NCBI GenBank assembly: GCA_034429475.1 | Contig: DAOUGD010000283.1 | Location: forward strand, 1 to 16,143 | From: JAKQHY01 sp034429475 | Lineage (GTDB): Bacteria; Chloroflexota; Anaerolineae; B4-G1; SLSP01 | Length of the DNA stretch: 16,143 nucleotides | Direction of reading: 5' to 3' | Notes under the pieces: model-generated | What the model saw: the letters and a program-made list of their open reading frames with translations, nothing else | What the model was told of the DNA's origin: nothing | Databases searched by the model: none | Part shown: positions 1 to 6,831 of the stretch, one piece after another | Numbering within the stretch: the stretch's first letter is position 1 | How the letters are laid out: every line of letters begins with the position of its first letter | Position numbers and translations under genes: made by a program

Positions 1-24
1 AGGGGGAGAGGGGGAGAGGGGGAG
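1..24. repeat. Three tandem copies of octamer agggggag
   Basis: Bases 1-24 are three exact copies of agggggag; the array may extend beyond the window. On the minus strand it lies in the open frame of the mannosyltransferase gene and is read as Leu/Ser/Pro residues, just after a hydrophobic segment. Confidence 0.85.
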
Positions 25-600
25 TTTGGACTTGAACAAGTTTGCCAATATCAGCGGTGCCAAAAATCCCACAGTTGGATGAACGGCGCAGCCCAGGCCC
101 CACACCAGGCCGATAACAAAGTAATAGAGACTCGCCCATCGAAACAACTTCGCGCCTTCGCGCCTTTGCGTGAAACTTTCCCCCTGGCTCTGCCACCACA
201 CCGCCAACGCCACGAAAAACGCCGCCGTCGTGTAAACCTCGGTAATCAACGCCTGGGACCAGAAGAGGGGAGCAAACGCCAGCGACAGCGCCGCCGGTAT
301 CGCGGCCCACGGCGAGACGCGCCACCGGCGCAGCGTCAGCGCCACCAGCCCCGCCGCCCCCGCAGCCATCACCGCCGAAAGCAGATTCAGCCGCCAGGCC
401 GGATCGCCCCAGGGCAGCCGCACAAAGAGCCGCGCCAGCGTCATGTAGACCGGAAACCCCGGCGGATGCGGCGTCCGCCCCGTGACCGCCGCCGTCACAA
501 AATCGCCGCCATCCGTCCCCCAATGCGCCCAGGTGAGGGAGGGAGCCAATGTCAGGAGATAAACCGACAAAGCGGAGAGAACGACGAGAAGGAAATAGGA
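1..600 (-). CDS. DUF2723/TMEM260-like GT-C membrane mannosyltransferase, N-terminal part, cut by the left edge
   Basis: The minus strand reads open from about base 600 to base 1 (200 codons) and continues outside the window. The first ~20 residues form a transmembrane helix leading into TLAPSLTW, followed by an acidic DGGD (nt 513-502), HPPGFPVY (from nt 468) and RLNLLSAVMAAGAAG. This is the signature of the DUF2723 family, polytopic GT-C enzymes that use lipid-linked sugar donors; the vertebrate member TMEM260 is a protein O-mannosyltransferase. Further hydrophobic segments follow, with GLGCAVHPT near codon 168. Two extramembrane stretches (FTQRREGAK and LPLSPSPP) are encoded by octanucleotide repeats. 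No ATG, GTG or TTG precedes the first helix closely. The frame stays open through the repeat block, and the nearest upstream candidates are TTG at 816-814 and TTG at 822-820, the latter overlapping the stop of the upstream gene, so the true start is unresolved. It is last in the surface-glycan cluster. Family assignment is firm; sugar and acceptor are unknown. Confidence 0.82.
148..175. repeat. Octamer repeat (ctttgcgt family) inside a coding frame
   Basis: Three 8-nt units (cttcgcgc, cttcgcgc, ctttgcgt) followed by gaaa lie inside the mannosyltransferase coding region. On the minus strand they encode the hydrophilic stretch FTQRREGAK between two hydrophobic segments. The 16 bases at 160-175 are identical to 9939-9954 in the glmU-cdd intergenic region, so this is one copy of a dispersed family. 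Confidence 0.8.
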
Positions 601-678
601 GATAGGAGATAGGAGATAGGAGTTAGGAGTTAGGAGATAGGAGTTAGGAGTTAGGAGATAGGAGATAGGAGTTAGGAA
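595..678. repeat. Heptamer array ataggag/ttaggag, 12 units
   Basis: Twelve tandem 7-nt units alternate between ataggag and ttaggag, ending in a variant ttaggaa. The array begins exactly where recognisable mannosyltransferase coding sequence ends on the minus strand, so it occupies the place where that gene's start codon and ribosome binding site would be expected. No insertion-sequence ends or spacers are visible. Confidence 0.92.
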
Positions 679-699
679 GTGTGAAATACGAGATCGGAA

Positions 700-818
<119 letters not shown>

Positions 819-2420
819 TCAATACGCCCCTCGCCCGGAAAACAACGAGCCAAAGGTGCGGCACAAAATGGCGAGGTCTTTCCAGATGGAATAATGCTGG
901 ATGTAGTCCACTTCCAATCGCACGCGCGCGTCCAGATCGAGATCGCCCCGCCCGTTGATCTGCATCGGCCCGGTCATCCCCGGCTTGACGGCGAGCCGCT
1001 GGCGGTGCCAGTCGTTGTACAGTTGCACCACGCGCAGCTCCTCCGGGCGCGGGCCGACCAGGCTCATCTCGCCCTTGAGCACGTTCCAGAATTGCGGCAA
1101 CTCGTCCAGACTCCAACGCCGCAAAAAGCGCCCCACCCGCGTGACGCGCGGATCGTTTTGCAACTTGAACGCGGGGGATGCTAACGCCGCCAAATCCACC
1201 AGATCGGGCAGTTGCGCCTCGGCGTCCTCAACCATCGTACGGAATTTGATGATTTTGAACGGCCGGCCGTTCTCTCCCGCGCGCAGTTGCACGAAGAGCG
1301 CCGGGCCGGGGGAATCCAGCCGGATCGCCACGGCCAGGATCGCCATCAACGGCGCAGTCAGAATCAAACCGACCAGGCTGCCGATCACGTCCAGGGTGCG
1401 CTTCAGAAAGCGATTCACGCCGCTGATGGGCGCTTTGCGCTCGGTGGACATCCGCGAAAAGTGCAGGAATCCGGCGACCAGCCCCAGCCCCAGCGCCACC
1501 GCGCGCAGCACCAGGAAGAACGGCGCCGCCACGAGCACCACCGGATCGCGCCGGGCGATGTGCGCCAGGAAGCCCGCCGCCGTCAGGAAGAAGAGCGCCA
1601 GGCAGACCAACGCGATGCCCCACGCCCACGGCTGCCAAAATCCGGCCACGGCCCCCAGCCCCGCCAGCCCCAACAGCCCGATCTGCACCTTGAGCGACTG
1701 CGGCGTGTGCGAGTCCTTGACCGCGCGCTCCGGGTGCCAGCGCAGCAGCAGCGACTTCCAGTAGCCGATGCCGAACTTGCGCCGCCCGTAATGGCGCAGC
1801 GTGGCGTTGTGCCGGTGATAGACCGCCGCATCCGGGACGAATACCAGCCGGTAGCCCTTGCGCGCCAGCCGGAACGAAAACTCCTGGTCTTCCACCGACG
1901 CCGTCTTAAAAATTACGTCGAAGCCGCCGTTGGTCAGGAACACGTCTCGCCGGTAGGCCGCCGAATACGTGTCAATGAAGTCAATTCGCTCCTGCCCGGC
2001 CATGCGCGTGTACTTGCTCTCGTACTCCAACTGCGTGAAGCGCGCGATCCACTGTGGCTGCCGCGTGCGGTAGACGCCCTTCGCCCCGGCCACCTCGGGG
2101 TCGGCAAAGGGCGCGGTGATCTGCGCGATCCAGTCGGGCGCCGGCTCGCAGTCGGCGTCGGTGAAGAGCACCACGTCGCCAGAGGCCGCCGCGACGCCCG
2201 CATTGCGCGCTGCCGCCGGGCCGCCGTTCTGCGCCATCCGCACCACCCGGTCGGCGCCGGCCGCTTCCGCCGCTTCCGCCGTGCCGTCCGTTGAACCGTC
2301 GTCCACCACAATGATCTCGTAACGCGCGCGTTCGACCGTCTGCTGCAACAACGCCCGCACGCACGCCCCAATGACATCCGCCGCCCGATAGGCCGGCACA
2401 ATCACCGAATACTCAACCAT
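819..2420 (-). CDS. GT2 glycosyltransferase fused to polyprenyl-phosphate sugar transferase
   Basis: The 533-residue protein joins two enzymes of lipid-linked glycan assembly. Residues 1-230 are a GT-A family 2 glycosyltransferase: SVIVPAYRA at the N-terminus, DDGS at 40-43, the metal-binding TDAD at 87-90 and VEDQEF at 176-181. Residues ~246-320 hold about three hydrophobic segments. Residues ~335-533 are a bacterial sugar transferase (WcaJ/ExoY/PglC-type monotopic phosphoglycosyltransferase): RTLDVIGS at 341-348, DSPGP at 369-373, KFRTM at 392-396, the catalytic Asp-Glu of DELPQ at 439-443 and VGPRPEE at 455-461. Known members move a sugar phosphate from a nucleotide sugar to undecaprenyl phosphate on the cytoplasmic face. 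By inference the GT2 half could add the next sugar. The start is ATG at 2420-2418; the sequence before it is heptamer repeat without a clear ribosome binding site. The upstream flippase-like gene ends 44 bases away. Both domains look intact. Confidence 0.93.
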   Translation of the reverse strand: MVEYSVIVPAYRAADVIGACVRALLQQTVERARYEIIVVDDGSTDGTAEAAEAAGADRVVRMAQNGGPAAARNAGVAAASGDVVLFTDADCEPAPDWIAQITAPFADPEVAGAKGVYRTRQPQWIARFTQLEYESKYTRMAGQERIDFIDTYSAAYRRDVFLTNGGFDVIFKTASVEDQEFSFRLARKGYRLVFVPDAAVYHRHNATLRHYGRRKFGIGYWKSLLLRWHPERAVKDSHTPQSLKVQIGLLGLAGLGAVAGFWQPWAWGIALVCLALFFLTAAGFLAHIARRDPVVLVAAPFFLVLRAVALGLGLVAGFLHFSRMSTERKAPISGVNRFLKRTLDVIGSLVGLILTAPLMAILAVAIRLDSPGPALFVQLRAGENGRPFKIIKFRTMVEDAEAQLPDLVDLAALASPAFKLQNDPRVTRVGRFLRRWSLDELPQFWNVLKGEMSLVGPRPEELRVVQLYNDWHRQRLAVKPGMTGPMQINGRGDLDLDARVRLEVDYIQHYSIWKDLAILCRTFGSLFSGRGAY

Positions 2421-2421
2421 G

Positions 2422-2470
2422 CTCGTTACTCGTTGCTCGTTACTCGTTACTCAGTCCTCAGTCCTCAGCG
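2422..2470. repeat. Heptamer array ctcgtta/ctcagtc, 7 units
   Basis: Seven 7-nt units (ctcgtta, ctcgttg, ctcgtta, ctcgtta, ctcagtc, ctcagtc, ctcagcg) fill the junction between two minus-strand genes. The TGA stop of the flippase-like gene (2467-2465) lies inside the array, and the glycosyltransferase ATG (2420-2418) follows one base after it. The array therefore replaces the normal ribosome-binding region. Confidence 0.9.
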
Positions 2471-3493
2471 TGGCTCTTGCATCTTGCGTCCTGCTCCCTG
2501 CCTCACCTGCGTCCCCAGCGCCAGCAGCGCGCCCAGGAGCAACGGCGGGCCCATCACGACCAGGTGCAGCACCAATCCTACCGCCAACGCCTGATCGTAA
2601 GGCACGGCGAACAGGGCCAGGCAGCCCACGCAGATGCCCTCGAAGACGCCCAGGCGCGCGGGCGTCGGCACGATGGCGTTGCCGACCATCAGGCCGACCA
2701 TCAACAGGAGCGCGGCCGGTAACGAGGCGATGCCGAATCCGGCCATGACTGCCCAATTCGCCGCCACCCCCAACGCCCACGTCGCCAGCGTCCACACAAA
2801 GGCCTTGGCCGAGGCTTCGCCATTCTCTAATGAAGTCAACCCCTGCGCCAGACTGCGCAGTTTCGGCAGCAGCGCGCGATCCCACCCCGCCGGGAAGCGC
2901 GCCAGGATGCGCCCGGCCAGCCGGAACCACACGGATTTCCACCGCAGCCCCACCCATAGCCCCACGCCGCCCAGCGCCAATGTCAACGCCGTGCCCCACG
3001 TCGAGCGCGTGAACCACGCCGGCAGCGGCATCATCAACAACAGCAGCACGCCGCAGATCAGCAGCGCCAGCAAGTCCCAGACCTTCTCCAATGCCACACT
3101 GCCCAACGCCTGAGGCGCGTCGGCGCCGCGCTGCGGGCTGATCCACACCGCGCGCGCCACGTCGCCGCTGCGCATCACCGGCAACGCCAGGTTGACGACC
3201 TGCCCGACCAGCAACGCGGTCAGCGTCGGCCAGAGCGGCAAATCGGCCCGCCAGAGCAGCGCCTGCCACCGCCAGACGCGCGCGAAGAATGTCCCCACAA
3301 TCATCAGGACGCCCACCAGCACCCAGCCATACTGCACGGTGTGGAGCGCGGCCCACACCTGCGCCCAGTCCAGCTCGCGGCCCAGCAGCCAGAAGCTCAG
3401 CCCCATCACGCCCAGGCCCAACGCCCAACGCAGCGCCTTGTTCTCGGTCAATGCGCGCAGCCGCGCGCCCCATCCCTGCAATGAATCGCTCAC
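2465..3493 (-). CDS. LPG synthase TM / UPF0104 flippase-like integral membrane protein
   Basis: The 342-residue protein is mostly hydrophobic, with about seven to eight membrane segments. It carries the family's conserved motifs in order: RVWRWQALL (72-80), NLALPVMRSGDVAR (101-114), GSVALEKVWD (131-140) and PTPARLGVFE (276-285). The family (lysylphosphatidylglycerol synthase transmembrane region, UPF0104, YbhN-like) includes lipid flippases and many uncharacterised proteins, often encoded next to glycosyltransferases. No aminoacyl-transferase domain follows, so it is not a full MprF. The start is GTG at 3493-3491, directly after the TAA of the preceding gene (3496-3494), with a GGGGGAG stretch ending just before that stop, so translational coupling is likely. 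Between a glycoside-hydrolase-like gene and a sugar-transferase fusion, a role in moving a lipid-linked sugar is a reasonable inference but unproven. Confidence 0.87.
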   Translation of the reverse strand: MSDSLQGWGARLRALTENKALRWALGLGVMGLSFWLLGRELDWAQVWAALHTVQYGWVLVGVLMIVGTFFARVWRWQALLWRADLPLWPTLTALLVGQVVNLALPVMRSGDVARAVWISPQRGADAPQALGSVALEKVWDLLALLICGVLLLLMMPLPAWFTRSTWGTALTLALGGVGLWVGLRWKSVWFRLAGRILARFPAGWDRALLPKLRSLAQGLTSLENGEASAKAFVWTLATWALGVAANWAVMAGFGIASLPAALLLMVGLMVGNAIVPTPARLGVFEGICVGCLALFAVPYDQALAVGLVLHLVVMGPPLLLGALLALGTQVRQGAGRKMQEPR

Positions 3494-4798
3494 TTACTCC
3501 CCCGTCACGTAGCTCATCCAGACCCACGCCAGCGGCGTCCACGCGCCGCCGTCCGCCTCCACCAGATTCCCCGTGGGATAAGGCGGATAATTCATGCTGA
3601 ACCAACACCAGCGCTGCACCAATCGCCCGCCGTCGGCGGGATTCCCCAACGCCGGATCGGCGGCGGTCAGGAAATAGCGCCACGTCTCGCGCAAGAAGCC
3701 TGCCACCCGTTCCGGCGGAAACCCGTAATCCGGCGGCATGGGGATGCCGTACTCGGACACGATCAGCGGCAGCCCGCCGTAGCCCCGCGCCGCCATCCAT
3801 TGCCGGAACGCCACAATCTGCGACCGAAAAACCGCCAGATTGCCGGAGTCGTCAATCGAAAACAGCACGCCGGTGTTCTCGGCAAAGCCCGGCGGGATGT
3901 CCACGCCCCAAGAATCGCGCTCTTCGCGCAGCATGTAGTTGTGGATTTGCCACGCCTGCGCGGGCAGCGGGCCGCCGAACTCGGCCCGGTACGCTTCCAG
4001 CGCCGCGTCGAGGTAGCGCAGGCGCAGCGGCGTCGGCTGTGAAATCCCGCCCGCCGCCACCACCGCCGCCGGATCGCCGGCCTTGATGGCGTGGTAGGCC
4101 TCGTGGTAGAGCCACGCATAAGTCTGGGGTGGCACGTTGTCCTGCCAGCGCACGTCCGGCTCGTTGGAAATCAGCCACGTCGCGCCGGGATTGGCCGCCG
4201 CCACCGCCGTCAGCGTCGCCGCATCGGGACGCAGGCCGGCTTCGCTCATCCGCACCGTCTGCACATACGCGATCCCCGCCGGCAGCCCGGCGGACCCGCG
4301 CACGCTCCAATCCATCGTCCAGCCGATTCCCAGCGCCGTCAAGTCCGCCTTGCCCGGCGCGCCATGCGGCAGCGACACGGCCAGGCGAAACCGCTCCGCC
4401 GTCGGCACCACAAAATCGGATGAGTCCGGCGGGGCCGATGTGGGTGAGAACGCGGGCGTCGGCGCTGCGGTCAGCGTGAAAACGAGCGTCGCGGCAACGG
4501 TGGGAGAGGGTGTCGGCGGAACTTCTGTTAGCTCGGCCAGATCAGATGTTGGTGTAACAGTGGCAGCGATCATGGCTGTCGGGTTGGGCATGAACGTTGA
4601 CGTCGGCGTAGCAGCAGGCAGTATCTCCGGTGTGCGTGTCGGAATCAACGGCTCGGCGGTGGCCGTTGGGGGCGCCGGCGGCAACACCGCCGCTGGTGCC
4701 GCGTCAGAAAGCCGCAGCGCACCCCAGAGCAAAAACCCGCCCCCTATCACCATCAAGGCGATCCCCAGCCACAGTACTCCGCCCGAACGCTTTACCAT
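3494..4798 (-). CDS. Membrane-anchored glycoside-hydrolase-like protein (clan GH-A type) with Thr/Pro stalk
   Basis: The 434-residue protein starts with a basic N-terminus and one hydrophobic segment (about 8-29), best read as a signal anchor. A Thr/Pro/Ala-rich linker spans ~32-130. The C-terminal ~300 residues look like a TIM-barrel glycosidase: NEPD (212-215) fits the acid/base Glu of clan GH-A at strand 4, HNY (286-288) fits the usual His-x-Tyr region, and SEYG (348-351) fits the nucleophile Glu at strand 7. The family within the clan cannot be named by eye, and the substrate is unknown. The start ATG (4798-4796) lies at the end of a short heptamer array, 14 bases after the peptidase stop. 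Its stop touches the GTG of the flippase-like gene. It is probably anchored to the outer face of the membrane and could trim or transfer glycan made by its neighbours. Confidence 0.78.
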   Translation of the reverse strand: MVKRSGGVLWLGIALMVIGGGFLLWGALRLSDAAPAAVLPPAPPTATAEPLIPTRTPEILPAATPTSTFMPNPTAMIAATVTPTSDLAELTEVPPTPSPTVAATLVFTLTAAPTPAFSPTSAPPDSSDFVVPTAERFRLAVSLPHGAPGKADLTALGIGWTMDWSVRGSAGLPAGIAYVQTVRMSEAGLRPDAATLTAVAAANPGATWLISNEPDVRWQDNVPPQTYAWLYHEAYHAIKAGDPAAVVAAGGISQPTPLRLRYLDAALEAYRAEFGGPLPAQAWQIHNYMLREERDSWGVDIPPGFAENTGVLFSIDDSGNLAVFRSQIVAFRQWMAARGYGGLPLIVSEYGIPMPPDYGFPPERVAGFLRETWRYFLTAADPALGNPADGGRLVQRWCWFSMNYPPYPTGNLVEADGGAWTPLAWVWMSYVTGE

Positions 4799-4817
4799 CT
4801 ACAATCCAAAATCTAAA
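4797..4817. repeat. Short heptamer array across a stop/start junction, 3 units
   Basis: Three 7-nt units (atctaca, atccaaa, atctaaa) cover the junction of two minus-strand genes. They include the TAG stop of the C25 peptidase gene (4815-4813) and the first bases of the ATG of the glycosidase-like gene (4798-4796). With only three imperfect units the repeat call rests partly on the same period in other junctions. Confidence 0.6.
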
Positions 4818-6831
4818 ATACCCGCAGGGCGGGATCGCCCAGCAGCAGAAAACTCACCCGCGCATCCTCGGACGTCGCCGCCCGCCACCCGGCCAGCAGG
4901 GCATCCCCCAGAGGCGCGCCTTCCGCCACGGCGGACTGAAAGGCCAGCGCCATTGCCTGCTGCTCGGCGGTCGTCGTCTCTCCCGTCGGGCCGACGATAG
5001 CCACGGCGCCGCGTCGGTCGCGCAGCCACGCTTCGCCCAGCCCGGTGTAGGTGGGATGCGTAAACCCAGCGCACAGGCACGTCCACGCGGCGATGACGGT
5101 CGGGCCGTTCCAGGCGCCCGCGTCCTCCAGGGTCAGCAGCTTCTCGTCGCCCAGCATCGGCAGGCTGCCGTGCCCGGCATAGACCAACACTCCCGGCCCG
5201 TCCTTGAGCCAGCGCAACAGGGTAGGCCGCGCGTCGGCGACGCCGCCGTCAAGCTGCGTCCCGCCCGGCGCTGCTGCGGCGAGCGCCGCCGACAGGCTCA
5301 CAAATTCCGGCTCGTCGTCGTTGAGGAACAGCAGGCGGTCGGTGGGCTGCCAGGCCAACGTTTTTTCCACCAGGGCCGTCACCTCCGCCGCCGTCGCCGC
5401 CGGGAAGCGGCCCACGGCCACGACCGGCGTCCCGGCATCGTCGGCCACGAGCGCATAATCCGAAGCCGTGTCGCCGACGTGTTCCGTCCGCCGCCAGAGC
5501 GTGGGGACGGCGGCCGCATCCCACGCGGCGCGCGGGTCGGCGGAGGCGTCCCCCACCAGGAGCAGGTAACGCAGGGTGCCGGACGCTTGCAAAGATAGCA
5601 CGGCCCGGCGCAGCGCTTCCCCTGTCGGCAGGCCATCGCCAAACGTGTCATACACTTGCTGCGGCGTGACAACTGCCACGGTCAACCCTTCGGCGCGGCG
5701 CGCCTCCACCAGGGGCGTCAAGGCGGCGTGGAACGAGGAGGGCGCGACCATCAGGTAATCCACCGCTAACCGATCGGTCATTATTTCACGCGGGCGGATG
5801 ATGTCCGGCGCGGGGGCGGCCCAGGGTGTTCCCAACCAGCCGCGCGTCCCCGGCGTCTGGGGAAAGCACAGCGGATCGCCGCCAGCAGCTTCAAAAACAC
5901 CAGCGGAAACCGCGCCCGTCGCGTCCACAAAGAAAGCGCGCCAGCTCTGCGCGGGCGCGTCCGGCCAGCACACCGTATCGGACGTTGCTTCCCACGGCAG
6001 CCACCCGGCGGTCAGGTCTGCGCCGCGCAGCGCGCGCGTCCACTGCACGCTCACCGCATCCAGCCACGTCACGTCCACCAGAGCGCCCGTGTCGCCCGGC
6101 GCTTCCAGCACCAGCGTGTTGTCGCCCGCGCGCGCGTCCGGCGCTACCACCGTCCATTCTTCCACAGCCTCGCCATCCCAAGCATGATCGTCCACCAGCG
6201 CGCCGTTCCACCACACGCGGATGTGGTGATCGGGGTTTTGGGGCATGGCGCTTTGCCCCCAGAGGCGCAAGGTCAACGTCACGGGCGACGAGACGGCGGC
6301 AGTCAGGGGGACGGTCAGGGTCAGGGCGTCCGGCGCGCGCAGGACTTCCGACAGCCAGGGGGTAGTCAGGGGAGCCGTGGAACGGTAGATGAGATTGCGT
6401 TCCAGCCAAGTTTCAGCCGGGGTGGTGGTTTGCACGACCGCAGAGGAAGGCGAAACGGCGTGGGTGGGGAACGGCAGCGAGACGCCAGGAGACAGCGTCA
6501 ATGTGTAAGCGCCCACCGCACCGAGTCGCCCCTGAGAAGTTGCCATACCATAGAACAACAGGCCCGGCCCCTGGGGACTCTCAGTCCACAAGGTTGGCGC
6601 CGCTTCTCCATCGTGATATAAATGCAAAGTGTCAGGGTCAAGTGTGGTGGGATCAATTCCGTGCGCGCGCCACCACGTCGGCCCCAGCCACCGCGGCCCA
6701 TCCGCCTGGACAAAGATGACCCAACCGGCGTCGAACGACGCGGGGGGCGCGGTCGTAGTTGGCGCAGCGCAGCCCACAAGCACAGCCAGCAATAACCACA
6801 GCGTCGCCCCTCGTCCAATAGCGCGCTTCAC
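4813..6831 (-). CDS. Gingipain-family (C25) cysteine peptidase, predicted lipoprotein
   Basis: Read from the GTG at 6831-6829 the protein has 672 residues. It begins with MKR, a hydrophobic core and a lipobox (LVGC, Cys21), so it should be a secreted lipoprotein. Residues ~30-270 look like beta-rich domains. The C25-type fold follows: DYLMVAPSSF from ~358, YLLLVGDAS (422-430), TASDYAL (455-461), VGRFPAATAAEV (473-484). The catalytic His is expected at 554 (YAGHGS) and the catalytic Cys at 585 or 587 (WTCLCAGF). FLLLGDPALRVF closes the protein, as is usual in the family. Relatives include gingipains and the PorU sortase of Bacteroidetes. A GTG 15 bases upstream (6846) is in frame, but 6831 is preferred: GGAGG lies 8 bases before it, it gives a compact lipoprotein signal, and GTGA overlaps the upstream stop by 4 bases. 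Substrates are unknown; processing of neighbouring surface proteins is inference. Confidence 0.85.
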   Translation of the reverse strand: MKRAIGRGATLWLLLAVLVGCAAPTTTAPPASFDAGWVIFVQADGPRWLGPTWWRAHGIDPTTLDPDTLHLYHDGEAAPTLWTESPQGPGLLFYGMATSQGRLGAVGAYTLTLSPGVSLPFPTHAVSPSSAVVQTTTPAETWLERNLIYRSTAPLTTPWLSEVLRAPDALTLTVPLTAAVSSPVTLTLRLWGQSAMPQNPDHHIRVWWNGALVDDHAWDGEAVEEWTVVAPDARAGDNTLVLEAPGDTGALVDVTWLDAVSVQWTRALRGADLTAGWLPWEATSDTVCWPDAPAQSWRAFFVDATGAVSAGVFEAAGGDPLCFPQTPGTRGWLGTPWAAPAPDIIRPREIMTDRLAVDYLMVAPSSFHAALTPLVEARRAEGLTVAVVTPQQVYDTFGDGLPTGEALRRAVLSLQASGTLRYLLLVGDASADPRAAWDAAAVPTLWRRTEHVGDTASDYALVADDAGTPVVAVGRFPAATAAEVTALVEKTLAWQPTDRLLFLNDDEPEFVSLSAALAAAAPGGTQLDGGVADARPTLLRWLKDGPGVLVYAGHGSLPMLGDEKLLTLEDAGAWNGPTVIAAWTCLCAGFTHPTYTGLGEAWLRDRRGAVAIVGPTGETTTAEQQAMALAFQSAVAEGAPLGDALLAGWRAATSEDARVSFLLLGDPALRVF

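Noticed and set aside
79..612. Plus-strand open frame of 177 codons rich in Arg, Pro and Gln
   Set aside because: It is the complement of the DUF2723 gene, whose minus-strand translation has transmembrane segments and family motifs. The plus-strand product has shadow-frame composition.
2451..3800. Long minus-strand open frame of 449 codons over two genes
   Set aside because: It is Gly/Arg/Ala-rich without domains, and spans parts of two genes whose own frames have clear family motifs; the high GC keeps it free of stops.
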